Below, one piece after another: positions 50,564-62,635 of a stretch of 64,000 bases of DNA (position 1 is the stretch's first letter; each line of letters begins with the position of its first letter). The translations under genes and the position numbers were made by a program. The DNA is from Rutidosis leptorrhynchoides. Lineage: Eukaryota; Streptophyta; Magnoliopsida; Asterales; Asteraceae. Below the pieces are notes generated by a model. The model was not told the origin of the DNA. It did not search any database and saw nothing but the letters and a program-made list of their open reading frames with translations. The stretch covers positions 53,157,001 through 53,221,000 of the forward strand of contig NC_092339.1 of NCBI RefSeq assembly GCF_046630445.1. Reading direction: 5' to 3'.

Positions 50564-51614
50564 CCGAAATTATATTTAGCAGCAAATGAGATTTAGATGA
50601 TGAATGCCTCTGAATGAAAAGACCAGAGGTTTAGATGTCTATGAATACAAAAGCTGGACTCTCTGTCTATATCTACCTATACAAGAAAATAAAAAAAAAA
50701 ATATATGTTATTTCCACGTTTTTATTTTGTTTTATTATAGATATAGATAGATATAGACTTTTAAATGTAATGTACTAGTTGAAATTGTTTAACCCCTGAT
50801 GGAGTGTCATTTAGATAATAAGCTACCTACTTGTTAGGGTACAAAAACATCTCCGTTAAGACCAAACCGGCCAAAAATTATTAAATTTTTTTTTTTTTTT
50901 TTTTAAAATCCATCATTTCGATTTTTGATGTACGGAGTACTAACTAGTGGAAATTGTTTAATGTCCATATGACATGTCATCTTGATAACCGAACTACCTA
51001 CATATGAAAAAAGAATATTTCCATGTGAAAAAAGAATATTTCCTTGAGAGCCGCAAAATATACACATAAAGGTTCAAATTCAAAGAAAACAGGTACAGAT
51101 AAATTATATATAAACGTCTTTGGTCCAAATCACTCTTTTTTGTAAAGTTGCATTCACGTGTTCATTTTTCTTCAGAAATAAATATCTAAATTCAAATTTA
51201 TAACCTGAGAGTGTTTTGATCAGTTCATTATTACCACTAGAAACCTGCAAAATTTTAAGAACATCACAGATTTAGCAGTAGTTCAGTGAACTGGAAAGTT
51301 TTAGAAGATGCTGGTATAGATAAATTCATTATTAAAGGTTGGGTCCAAATCACTCATTTTTAAAATCAATCATTTTGGCAAAGTTTCGATGCTACTTGAA
51401 AATAGAGTCCTACCATTTGCACCCTGTAATTTTTTTCTAACCATGTGAAAAATGAAATCAGATACAGAACTGTCCAAAAGAGGTTGTGGGTCCCACGCAG
51501 TCCAGAGTGTCAGTACAGAACATACATCAATCAAGGTTTTGGACTTTTTTTACACAATCACTTGAACCTGTCAGTACATGAACTCGAGTAAAGGAGAGAT
51601 CAGTGTTAAGCTAA
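50564..51614. other. Upstream region of the kinase gene
   Basis: No coding sequence supported. Two related segments lie about 170 bp apart: 50772-50840 and 50940-51005 (each with ACTAGT, GAAATTGTTTAA and a TACCTAC block). A T-run lies at about 50887-50903. It is the likely promoter region of the minus-strand kinase. Confidence 0.55.
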
Positions 51615-53566
51615 GGTTACTCCCATCGTTCCCGTCCAGGCTCCCGCCCAGGCCACCGCCCACCTGGGCGCCGGTGGCAGCGGGCCGCCCAGGTCGTAGC
51701 CCACCATTCCGTTCTCCTGGTCGTGCATTTTAATCATATTTCTGGACGATGAGTTGGAGCCAAATGTAGCCGTTAACCAATGCAACGGTCATAATTTTGG
51801 CCCTTGCAAAATTATTAATTTTTTTTTTTTCTTTTTTACACTGTATAAACACACATATATTTCAATTTATACATCTCAAACACATACATTTCATATACAT
51901 TTCTTTTTCAATATCAAATATCATCTCAAATTATCAATCCTTTTTCAAATTAAAATGAATCCAAATAACCCAAATTCCGATCCCGATATAAATATGGTAT
52001 TAACGATCATGAATACTACTAATAATCGAGCACTTGAAGCACTCGAAACACTTGATCGTTTGGATGACTTAAGCAATAATGAAGAAGTTGAACCCGTACC
52101 AACCGCACCTAGAAGATATTTTTTTCCGACACTTGTACGTTTCTAGACGATTATTTTCGTAGACGTTATCGAATGCGCAAACATTTGTTTCTTCGTATAT
52201 GTCAAGGTATATTGAATTTTTCCCAAACTCCGATTCCCGATTATTTTACTTATTTTCATCAAAGACGTGATGCTTGTGGATTACTTGATTTTAATATTGT
52301 TCAAAAAATAACATCCGCCATACGTCAACTAGCGTATGCTACGTCGGCCGATCTTTTTGATGAGTATTTGCATATGGGTGAACAAACCTCATATGATTGT
52401 TTAAACAAATTTTGCAAATGTATTTTTCACTTGTACGTAACCGAATATTTGAGAAAACCAACGTTTGACCTCTAAACATGCTCAAATACATGGGTTACCG
52501 GGGATGTTAGGAAGCATCGATTGTATGCATTGGAGATGGAGAAATTGTCTGGCATGTTGGAAGGGTCATTATACACGTGGTGACCATGGTTACCCGTCAA
52601 TTATGCTTGAAGCAGTAGCGTCATATGATGGATGGTTTTGTCACGCTTTTTTTGGTATTGCGGGATCAAATAATGATATCAATGTACTAAATCAATCTGA
52701 TTTGTTTGGCTACTTATTAGCCGGCGAAGCTCCACCGTGTACGTTTGCGGGTGTACGTTTAATAAGTGTTATTATTTGGCGGACGGAATTTACCCGGAAT
52801 GGTCCACATTAGTTAAGTCGTTCAGAAATCCGATTGATCCAAAACAAGCAAAATTCACCCAAAACAAGCAAAATTCACAAAGTATCAAGAATCGGCAAGA
52901 AAAGATATTGAACGAGCATTTAGAATACTACAAGGTCGATGGACCATTGTTCAACATCCGGCAAGACCGTATTATATCCGCAAAATATGGAGGATTATGT
53001 TAACATGTGTTATATTAAACAATATGATAACTGAGGACAACAGTCGTGCATTTTGTGGACTTGAAGAGAATTATCGTCTGATTCGACGTGTACAAGGAAC
53101 ATTCCAAGAAAGGGTTGAAGCGCATATGCGGGCGGACGCGGAATTAAGAGATGTGTGCATTCATCGACTACTACGAGATATGCTTGTCGAACATGTATTT
53201 AGTCTTCCAGCTAATTTTCGTATTCGACATGATCCAACAATTAATCCAAACAATCAAGATGGGGCAGGACCTTCACACGTTAACGATGACGAAGGCGAAG
53301 AAGAAGGTGAAGACGAATAATTTTAAGTTTTTATGTAATTTTATTTTAAACTCTATGTTTTAATTTTAATTATTTGTAATGTTTTTAATTTTTAATAAAT
53401 GTTTAGTTTTATTTAAATAAGTATTTAATTTTCGGAAATAATTAAAAAAAAAGGAAGGAGGGAATGTCATGGTTGGGAATGTTTAATTATGGGTTTAGTC
53501 TGGGAATGAAGTGCTGATGCGACGCCCAGGACTAAGGATGGAGAAGTTCCTCCATTGGGAGGACTC
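51615..53566 (+). mobile_element. PIF/Harbinger transposon, decayed
   Basis: Flanked by TAA on both sides (51612-51614 and 53567-53569), the usual 3-bp Harbinger duplication. The ends are imperfect inverted repeats (GGTTACTCCCATCG at left; GAGTCCTCCCAATGG read inward at right). Subterminal GC-rich sequence has GCCCAGG repeats (51647-51695 and 53525). The interior encodes a broken transposase. Confidence 0.75.
51957..53320 (+). pseudogene. PIF/Harbinger transposase with several frameshifts
   Basis: Starts MNPNNPNSDPDINM at 51957. Pieces in different frames give FLDDYFRRRYRMRKHLF (from about 52140), then IDCMHWRW with the first Asp, ASYDGWFCHAFFGIAGSNND with the second Asp, CYYLADGIYPEWSTLVKSF, and DIERAFRILQGRW with the Glu of the DDE triad. 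It ends with the acidic tail EEEGEDE. Breaks fall near 52125, 52468, 52745 and 52850. The last coincides with a tandem duplication around CCAAAACAAGCAAAATTCA (52840-52878). All family landmarks are present, so decay is moderate. It cannot make a functional enzyme as it stands. Confidence 0.83.
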
Positions 53567-53569
53567 TAA

Positions 53570-55600
53570 TCCATCAAACAGAAACCCCAAACCATCAAAA
53601 CAATTTTATGAAAAGGCACAATTGGAACTTTGTCGTCTAGAATAGTATAAAATATGCCACCGTTCATCGTCCATCTCGTCCTCCAACTGTATTATAGAGA
53701 AGTAAACTCATATACAGTTAAACCAATACCCAACCCATCACCAGATTCACATTTCTTTTGACAGCCTCGTACCTTCACTGTACCATGTAACTGGACGACA
53801 TATGATGATGTGACATTAGTAGACGCAACTTTAAGCTCTTTAGACATGAACAACGGGAATCGTTAGTCAATAAGATCTCATAATTTTCCACTCATTTAGT
53901 TTTGATTGGAAAAGTAAAAGTCGACACTTATTTTGAGCCATAAATGTGAACATTATATTCGGGACAGAACCAATATATATAATAGAAACTTAAATCATTG
54001 ACCATAAATCGAAGACTACCCACATAAACATTATCTCAAACCTAAGTACCACATGCACATAAATAATACACATTGGATTTACTCACCAAGTTAGCAAGTT
54101 GCATCACACATAATAATTAATTATTTTTATTAATAGAATAGAAAATTAATATCGATATGGATATAGATATAGATATAGCTAGGAGAGATATAAAGAGGTA
54201 ACTAGATCCGAAAAAAAGAGTAAACAGAACGAATAAACAAGGTTAAGTTGTTAAAAGAAATAATAACCTTAGTAGTTGAAACTGAATCACCAGATGGAAC
54301 TTGAATATTAATTCTCCAAAGTGTTTATATCGCATCTTCTACAATCTTCCCCTTCCAGTCAATATGTCAAACTTTAACTGCTTTCTCATACATTTCATTT
54401 GGGCTTAGTAATCAATATATGAGATATTCACTGTGTGTTACCAAATTCTTCCCATCGTCCCCTACCTCAATAATGTTCTTGACTCCTTCTAAACAAATAT
54501 GGACGAGGAGAATACATTAGAACTTAATTACCTGTTAAGCATTTTGAGATGAATATTTGTCATTTAAATTAGTTAAAAAAAAGTTAGAGCCTAATTTTTA
54601 TAACAGAGTACAGTATACCTTTGCAGGACGTAAATACAATAGCTATTAAGTGATCATATGGTAATAAAAATCGATCTCCATTTCAATATTTTAATTCAAA
54701 TGAGTTTAGTCAAGGTAGTTAGCCATTACTTTGAGGTAATAATATATAATTAGATACCGTAAGTATAGTCAATATATCTGTTTGTTTGTCTGTCCACTTA
54801 CACTTTTAAATCTTCAGAACATAAAATCGATCGAAATATTATTAACGAAAAAGTCCATATCAATAGTAGAAAATATATGTATGAAAAAACTAAAACATTT
54901 AATTCAAACATAGGATTAAAAACTTTCAACAAATAACTAAAGCATTGACTATAAACCGAAGACTATAAGACTAGCCACACAAACATTTATTTCAAACATA
55001 GTAGAAAATATATAAGACATTGCAAATAACTAAAAACATTGCAATCACTCCTCATCAAGTTGCAGCCCACATGATTATTTCTTTTATCAATAGTAGAAAA
55101 TATACGTATGAAAAAAAGTACTACCTGATAAAGGAAGTAATGACATTTGGTAGTTTGAAATAGAAAACACCAGATGAAATTTGAATATTACAGCAGTGAT
55201 TTAGTTCCTCTTCCAACCAATATGTATTAATAATATTAACTACCTTCTCATATATTTCATTCATTGTTGCCTTGAGTCTGCAGATTCTCAATCTTTTCCA
55301 ATGCTCTGCAAATTCTTCTGGACTTCCCCTTACATTCAAAATTTATTGATTTCTGAAGCAGATTCAGGCATAAAGGAAGAGCGCAATCAACCCTGTCTCA
55401 GCAATCGACCTTAGGTGAAATGAATTAGGGTTTATAGATCACCAATCGACCATACAACAGCGAGGTGAATTCGTCATCGAGGGATCATTGCAGTTAGGAA
55501 CGACGATAGGGTTGGGGCTCTCAATCGTTTTGGGGTTAATTTAATTTTGTCACAAAATTCCGGGGAACTCCTTTTGGATTAACTACTGCCCTATCCTACA
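53570..55600. other. Unidentified region, possible gene remnants on the minus strand
   Basis: No gene recognised. An open frame at 55121-55339 (minus; 72 residues, with MNEIYEKVVNIINTYW) and a related degenerate stretch at about 54270-54410 (minus; EMYEKAVKV and a few stops) look like diverged copies of one exon. Both are followed by similar CATCTGGTG/CACCAGATG sequences. Their origin is unknown. Confidence 0.4.
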
Positions 55601-55604
55601 AACC

Positions 55605-56270
55605 ATACCATAGGCAATGGATCGGGTGATGCCGTATACATATGCATATTCATTTAGTTTTTCTTATCCATATTCATATCTATATCCATTTAGTTTCAGA
55701 TCATCCATTCATATCCATATCCAGTGGATTAACCGGGTTAATGGATATCCAATAGATATTAAAAACATGTTATAATATTTTCTAATATGCGATTAAAATA
55801 AAAGCGTAGTATAGTAAAAATAAATATAAAATGACATAAAATTAAAATCTATACATAAGAATATGTAATCTTTGTCGAAGATATAACAAAATTTGTTAAA
55901 TTTACCATAAAACATAGATTATGAGAAATTTAGTATGAAATTGTAAGTTTATTTTGTTAGATATACGTGTTTTATTGTAATATATTAGAGTTATTTCATT
56001 ATAGGGTTGAAAATAAAATATAAAGCTAACGATAAATGAACTTGTAATAGTAAATATGTAAGCATATATCTATATTTATGTATTTGTATATGTATTTCGG
56101 GTGGTAATGGATATACCCATGGATGAAACTTTTCATCCATGTCCATATCCATATTCATTTAGGTTCATCCATATCCGTATCCATATCCATTTAAGTTCAT
56201 CCATATCCATCACGAAGCGGATGGATCAGGTGGATATCCATCGGATCGGGTAGCCATTGTCATCCCTAAC
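55605..56270. repeat. ATCCAT-rich dispersed repeat
   Basis: Its ends carry CAATGG/CCATTG with GGATCGGGT motifs in inverted arrangement (about 55610-55625 and 56238-56262). The inner flanks are full of ATCCATATCC units, and the core is A/T-rich. The same units appear at 46010-46145. It may be a non-autonomous DNA transposon; terminal repeats are too short to be sure. Confidence 0.45.
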
Positions 56271-56379
56271 CATACTCTACCTTGTTCGATAATATAGAGA
56301 AATATTCGTATAGACCAATCTCAACCATAAGACTAATCTATCAACTACAACAATTTCAAAAATTACAAGATTCAAAGAG

Positions 56380-56740
56380 AACTCGGGTTATCCCCACAAC
56401 AACTACAACAATTTCAATCACAATCACAGTCACAATCACAAACACAACCACCACTACAACAACAACCACATAGACAACCACAGCCCGAAGCCGAACCCGA
56501 AGGGAGGAGAAGAAGAAGTCACCAACGTAAAGACAAACAAAAGGCACGTGAGCCGTGTCAAAAAAGAATTTGGACATCGGCCGAAGAGGTTTGATTGGCG
56601 AAATGTTGGCTTGATGCGTCCGAGAATCCGATTGTCGGAAACTCACAAAAATATTCATCTTTGTGGGTTGAATAGGCGGAGATGCATATAAGGCTCGCCG
56701 AAAATCGACACCCGGGGCTCAAGATACGACCCGATGAACT
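56380..56740 (+). pseudogene. PIF/Harbinger ORF1 (Myb/SANT-like), 5' half
   Basis: A Q/P-rich stretch leads into RRRRSHQRKDKQKAREPC, then RIWTSAEEV, stop, LAKCWLDASENPIVGNSQK. This is the trihelix/Myb-like domain of the DNA-binding partner protein of Harbinger transposases. In-frame stops lie after TSAEEV (near 56593) and after LWVE (near 56671). The sequence then runs into an LTR; the C-terminal half resumes at 58653. Confidence 0.65.
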
Positions 56741-58652
56741 TTTGAATTAAAACTTATGATTAATTCTAAAACTTATGATAAGAATAATGAATTACATTAT
56801 TAATTAATTACTTATGATAAAAGAAGTAATTATTATTATTTAAGACTTATGATATAAATATTTATTATATCATTTAAATTATTATTTATGATTTAATTAA
56901 CATTTTAATTTAACTTATGATTAATAACACTTTTATTATTAATGGAAAATACTTATGATAAGTATTAAATTTATTTTATGAGAATATTATTATAAGACTT
57001 ATAATGAAGATTAAATAATTATTTAATTATTATAAGACTTAATTATTATTTAATTATGATTTAATTATTAAATACTTATGATTTAATAATTATATTTAGA
57101 AACTTATGATATGATTAATAATTCATTATTAATTAATAATACTTATGATATGATTTAAAATTTATTATTAATTAATAATACTTATATTATGATTAATATT
57201 TAATTAATTAATTAAATACTTATGTTATATTAATTATATAATTCCAACTTATATTAACTTTAATAATTCATTTTATTTAATTAAACTTATGTTATGACAT
57301 AACTATACACTTTTAACTTTAATAAACATTATAACTTATGTTATTATTATAATTTACACTTTTCAAATTAATGTTGACTATGTTTGACCAAGGTTGACTT
57401 TTGAGTTGACTTTCGGTTGACTTTGACTTTCAGTTGACTTTTGTTGACTTTCTAAATAAGGAAACTTTCCTAACTTAAAAACTTTCTAAAAATAGAACTT
57501 TCTAAATTTGGAAGCTTTCCAAAAATAGAAACTTTCCAAAAATAGAAACTTTCTAAAAATAGAAACTTTCCTAAAATAGAAACTTTCCTAAAATGGAAAA
57601 CTGCTAAAAATAGAAACTTTCTAAAAATAGAAAGTATGTGTCCGTACGCTGCTCCAGTCAAACCGATGCTTGCCGAGTATTGTTCTTTGTCTACTTGCAA
57701 CATGTACAATAGCTATCATACTAAGACTTGACCTAAGTTAGTTATTTATATCGACCTGCTTTATTTATAGGTCGGCATTGTGATCATTCCTGATCACTTT
57801 ACTCTATTTGCTGTTCGCTTGTTTGTGTGGTTTCTTCAGTTGCTTTTAAGGTGAGTTATAGTCCCGTTTTTACATACTTTTCAAAGTATATTTTTGGGAT
57901 GTGATTACATGCATTTTTATTTACATTTAGACACAAGTAACAGTTAAATTTAATTATTCATTGTGAGTTGGACAAAAATATTCCCTAGTCTGGTAACTGT
58001 AATCATTGGTTTCTACGGGTGAACGCGAATCCTACGGATAGATCTATCGGGTTTGACAACCCCATTTCGAGCTAGTCGTGCTAGCAATTTATAATCGGAA
58101 TGTTTAGTACTTCGTAATTTGTTGTAGATACACTATCGAAGTGTATATTTTTATTGTGTTGGCAAGGGTAAATAAAGTGTTAAGTGGTTACCAGGTGGCT
58201 CATTGATAATGGAATAATGTTTAATGTTTTCTAACATTTTTAAATCTTGTGGTCTAAAGTTTACTTATTTATTTAAACCTATAATTCACTCAACCTTTGC
58301 GTTGACAGTTACTTGCATGTTTTTACAGGTACTTGAGTTATATGATGCTTCCGCTATGTTTAGAAGAGTCTGCATGCATTTTGGGCAGATTTTATGAAAC
58401 AATTTATGAAACTTAAGCTTGCATTCTATTTTTGGATAATTTAAACTTGTGGGTTTGTTGGCAAGGTTTTGTGTCAACTTTTGGTTTATTACTATGGTTG
58501 GTTGTTTTGAAACTACTTATTTTGGGTTTGTTTCCTTTTTAGGAAACTTTTGTAATAAAAGAATGCAACTTTGTTTATTTAATTCATTTAAGTCCGATCA
58601 AGCTGTGGGACCAACTGACGGATCCGTTAAGTGTTTTGACGGGGTCGTCACA
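56740..58652 (+). repeat. LTR interrupting the ORF1 pseudogene
   Basis: Ends ...GACGGGGTCGTCACA at 58652. It carries the blocks shared by the other Tekay-type LTRs: ACGCGAATCCT followed by GATAGATCTATCGGG (58021-58050), AAATCTTGTGGTCTA (about 58242), and TTAAACCTATAATTCA to GATGCTTCCGCT (58271-58355). The 5' edge is uncertain (about 56730-56760). A/T-rich body with repeated ACTTATGAT units (56750-57300) and ACTTTCTAAAAATAGAA units (57470-57630). Confidence 0.6.
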
Positions 58653-59098
58653 CGGTTGGTGGAACTGTTTATGGTAAAGGTGTGCACGGAGACGATGAGG
58701 AGGACACGGTCCAAACGATTGATATCACTGATGATAATGTGCTTTTAGGTGATGATCTGATTGAAAGGCCCATTGGAAGAATCTATGAAAAAAAGTGGCT
58801 AGGACTTCCGCATCTTCCGATGCATCAGAAAGCTCTCGTTCTACAAACTCTTCAAAATTTGAAGAGTTATGTGAAAATGTTAACGCATACAAGACCGAAG
58901 TTGCAAAGAAAAAGATTGAACAAATGGACACAATCGTCAAGGCGGAACGTATGAAAGCCGCACTCGAAGCCACAAAACGAATTTCGAATTTGGACATCTC
59001 AAACATAAGGAACCCGAAGGAAAAGAAACGTTGCTTGAAGATGAAGAAGACCTTGCTCGCGGAGTACGGCGACTTAATTCGATTGTCGAACGAGGATT
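58653..59098 (+). pseudogene. PIF/Harbinger ORF1, C-terminal half
   Basis: DDEEDTVQTIDITDD and ERPIGR, followed after a frameshift in an A-run near 58790 by KVARTSASSDASESS and a charged helical region (FEELCENVNAYKTEVAKKK; AERMKAALEA). The RP.GRK..KK segment followed by a coiled region is typical of Harbinger ORF1 C-termini. It continues the fragment ending near 56740 across the intervening LTR. Confidence 0.62.
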
Positions 59099-59262
59099 GT
59101 AACGACCCAGCCAAAACGTCATTGACGGCGTCGTTAACTTAGGTCCCGTTGCGTGGTCATAGTCCCTAAATGAGACGCGTTTGACCAAAATTATGTCGCA
59201 TTCATTTGAAACGTATAAGACTTACAAAGTTTAGTTTACCAAATGGTTCGACAACAAGTTTA
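59099..59262 (-). repeat. Truncated end of another LTR, opposite orientation
   Basis: Starts TGTAACGACCCAGCC and carries GGTCCC, like the inverse of the LTR end at 58652. It breaks off near 59262. Confidence 0.55.
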
Positions 59263-59289
59263 AGTTTACAAAAGAGCATCTGTGGAGGT

Positions 59290-59477
59290 GCAGTCCCTTG
59301 GACAGTCCTTCTATGATCAGATCTTTCAAAACTTTCTTACTTCCTTCCATGTCCATCTCTCATATCTACAGGGAAGGGAATCAAAGTGCAGACACTTTAG
59401 CCAACCATGGCCACTTCCATCAGGAACATTTTGAATTGATTTCTAATGGCTCTCTTCCTACTGCCTCCCTTGCCTAA
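59290..59477 (+). pseudogene. LINE RNase H C-terminal remnant
   Basis: A plus-strand frame includes HIYREGNQSADTLANHGH, the terminal motif of the RNase H domain of plant LINE reverse transcriptase proteins, then a stop at about 59477. Only the last 50-60 residues remain. No reverse transcriptase or endonuclease sequence adjoins it. Confidence 0.7.
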
Positions 59478-59594
59478 AGAGGTCAGTCCACCGCGTGTCT
59501 GTCTTCCAGTTCCTTGACTCCCAAACCTTGGGTCATTGATTCTGCCCCCGCTTAGGTTAGCTGTGCTTCCTTAAATATCGGGTTGCCAAGGGTT
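59478..59594. other. Short non-coding stretch after the LINE remnant
   Basis: Probably LINE 3' sequence or mitochondrial-like flank; nothing specific is recognised. Confidence 0.4.
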
Positions 59595-59880
59595 GTTTCC
59601 GGAGGAAATGGGATTCGAACCCATGATTTAGCAGTTGGTTGAGCAGTCGTGGCGGACAAACACAAACAGCAAGCAAAGTCTTGGCTCGCTCTCATTGGGA
59701 GGCTGTTCAACCAGACTGACGAAGTTGAGTATTGATATAAACAATAAGAGGACGAGCTTCCCTTCTACTACCGAAAAGAGGAGTTTACCACCGCCTACAT
59801 ATTCCACTCACTCTATCCTCTTTGATCCTATTCCAAGGCGACGGATCCTATTTCACTATCCTTGTCTAGAAGGCGATTCG
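59595..59880 (-). other. Mitochondrial-like insertion (NUMT) with partial trnS
   Basis: 59601-59633 read on the minus strand gives the 3' half of a tRNA-Ser(GCU)-like gene, with the T-arm GGGTTCGAATCCC and acceptor end TTTCCTCC, as in plant mitochondrial trnS. The anticodon half is missing, so it is not a working tRNA. The adjoining 250 bp is more G/C-rich than its surroundings and non-repetitive, in keeping with organelle DNA, but identity was not checked. Confidence 0.5.
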
Positions 59881-60135
59881 GTAGCACTGAATTACTATTA
59901 TAAAGTATAAATGAAATAACTTGCGACATAATAAGTTGAAAATCACGGTTGCTATAAATAGCATAAGTATGTATGCTTTAAGTTTGAATCCAAAGGTGAT
60001 ATCCCTAGCGTATGCGTGTATGCTTGACCCCAAGTAAGTAATCAAAGTGTGCGGAAGCATGTACCAAGTAGCCAAGTATGAACCTGAGAAACATATAGAA
60101 AACTCTCAACGAAAAACGTTGGTGAAATCATAGGT
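59881..60135. other. Non-coding junction before the duplicated segment
   Basis: 255 bp with no gene seen. The duplicated TIO-like segment starts at about 60136 (CCTAGGAGGCTCTTC). Confidence 0.5.
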
Positions 60136-62635
60136 AACCTAGGAGGCTCTTCATCTTACTGATGAGGAGTATTACTCTTATCTTTTATTTCAAGTTTTTT
60201 GCCTGAAAAATAAAAATAAAAATAAAGTGCTTTAATAACAACCAAACGCTTTTTGTAATCTTGTTAACAAACATGACAATTCCGTTGGAGAAAAAGAAAT
60301 GTTATTCAACTTCCGCCAATTTACCCAAATTAGGTCTATTAATTTGGGTTGTATTTTATCTCAAACCGGAAAACAAAAAGTTTAGCCAAAAGATATACTG
60401 AAAGTTGTCTAAAATGTATTTCTGATACATAGTAGTTTTAAGTGTTAATCCGGTAGCCAGCTAGCTTTGTAATAGTCAACAAAAAGTAGCATACCTTAAT
60501 CAGCAAGTCATCTAGCAAATGTAACTGCCCTCTATTGTAATCTGACTTTTTCATTCGAAGAATGTTGACAGTAATACTCATGTGTTCCCAAAATATCTCA
60601 TCTGCCACCCCTTTAGAATCACGTGCACCAGTAGCAACTAAGTTTGTAACGACACTCAGCTCGGACTGGTTTGACGTTGTAACATCGTCATCCCTGTAGT
60701 CATAAAACCTCATAAGATAACAACACATTACAGAACACACAAATTCAAGAAACCAAGGTCAGACAATATGTTATATCTTTTACACTAAACAAAATATCAG
60801 GGAATTTACATATACAGATTACTGAGTGTAATATTTTATTATATGTAGACAGAGTCTAAACTTTTATTTTCTGGTAGGTGAGCAGTTGTGGTTCGCATAT
60901 CTGCTTGAACAGTCCCCTGCAACGGACATTCGATAAAAGATATCGTATCGTTAAATCAACTCATATGCGTTGCACACGAGGGTATATCCACCCTTTTATC
61001 CTTTTCTTTTTTTCCTTAAAACAATTTACATTCGAAGTAGAAATGCATATTCATCATGGGTTTGATTTGCGTAGGGAAATCACAATGAATAGGCCCCTAA
61101 CCACCAAAGTAAAACACCTTGTATCATTCTTACTCATTTTCAATTTCCCATTGTCATTTGCATACATCAAAACCCTTATCTGAATAGGCCCCTAATCAAC
61201 CAAACTGCAAATTCTAGATCATCAAGATTATGTCACTTTTGTTACTTTATTAGGCCTAAACAAAATTTCTATGAAAATGTCACAAAAAGATAAAGAGATA
61301 ACCAAAATTCAGGCAAACTGATCGGTATCCAATTTTCTTGAAATGACATCGCCTCTGAGTTCCTCTCGTATGTGTTTTCACCGACGCCAATAGAATCAAG
61401 CAACTGTAATGTAACACTGATCATCACTTGAAATAAATAAAAATATTATTTATACATATTTGGTGACATACTAATATTATCGTTATTACATTAAGATAGT
61501 GTAGTGTTAATATCAAAATATACTTTTGTATGTATAAAATGTATAATATAGTTGAGTAAATACCTCAGTGTCCATACTGATAAGGACTTTCTTAATGGAA
61601 TTCGTTGTATGCTCATCCCTAGGAGAATCTTTTATCCCTTCATAGTTCGTTAGCTTAGGGCCTTTATCCATATCATCCTGAAATTCGAATTCTAAATTGT
61701 TAAGTATGTTGATCTTATGAATTCTTGATCTTGACATAATTCTGGTTTCATATAATATAAAAGATTGACGCCCTTTGAACAAACAAATTGAAATATGGTA
61801 CAAGAAGATAGGAATTATTCCCATAGTTATTAATTTATATTAAACATGCAGTGAGCTTATCATACTCCTTCCAATACTGTAGTCCACTACTATTTACTTT
61901 CACATTCTTCTAAATTAATCTTTCATTATCAAATATGAAAAGTAAATTTGAACAAATTTACCTGTTGTCAATAACCAATACAAAATTTACATAAATAAGG
62001 AAAATATGAAAGTTAATTGATTAAGAGTAAAATTATCATTGTATATACGAGAAACAGAATAATAATGATCATGTTAATTTATGTATTTTTTTTTGGTCAG
62101 AACAATTAAATTTAGACTAATTCTTCTACAAAGACAACCAACTGACCTCATGACGCCCATGACGACTTTAACGGGGGCGTCAGAGCTGACGAAAAAGGGG
62201 CATATATATGGTTGACGGAAATGGGATAAATGGTCAAATCCCCTCCAGCCAATCAGAATTTAGCATTAATTTTTATATCTTTTTTATTAATTTATTTTAT
62301 ACCCAACATCAATAATATTTTACCACATCACCCACCACAAATTTAACACTCAAATCTAACACTCCCCATTAAAAACTTCTCTTGACCTTGCATCATCAAA
62401 AAGTACATTATTTGCCTTTGACGTCACACGCAAGGTTAAAAGTGGTCTAAACAAAAAAAAGCAATAAAAACTGGCTTGGCCTTTTGCCGAATTAAATTGA
62501 GAACATCAACAAACGACTCATCTGAGCTGAGCTGTGTGGTGCATCACTGAGATGCAAGAGAAAACTAGATGCCAGAAAAAGGAGACTACTTGGAGAGACC
62601 ACAACGAAAATGAGAAAGTACCCCATAAGCACCAT
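60136..62635 (-). pseudogene. Partial duplicate of the TIO-like gene
   Basis: It matches about 42940-45990 in the same orientation, with indels. It contains equivalents of three exons: about 61677-61570, 61405-61303 and 60693-60495 (DDDVTTSNQSELSVVTNLV). The left edge cuts into the intron that in the main copy precedes exon 42706-42608. No downstream exons follow, so it cannot encode the protein. An insertion of about 330 bp at 62150-62480 (with TGACGCCC/GGGCGTCA arms near 62153-62182) has no counterpart in the main copy and may be a small mobile element. Confidence 0.8.

Noticed and set aside
59601-59633. A functional tRNA gene
   Set aside because: Only the T-arm and acceptor half are present; the D and anticodon arms are missing.
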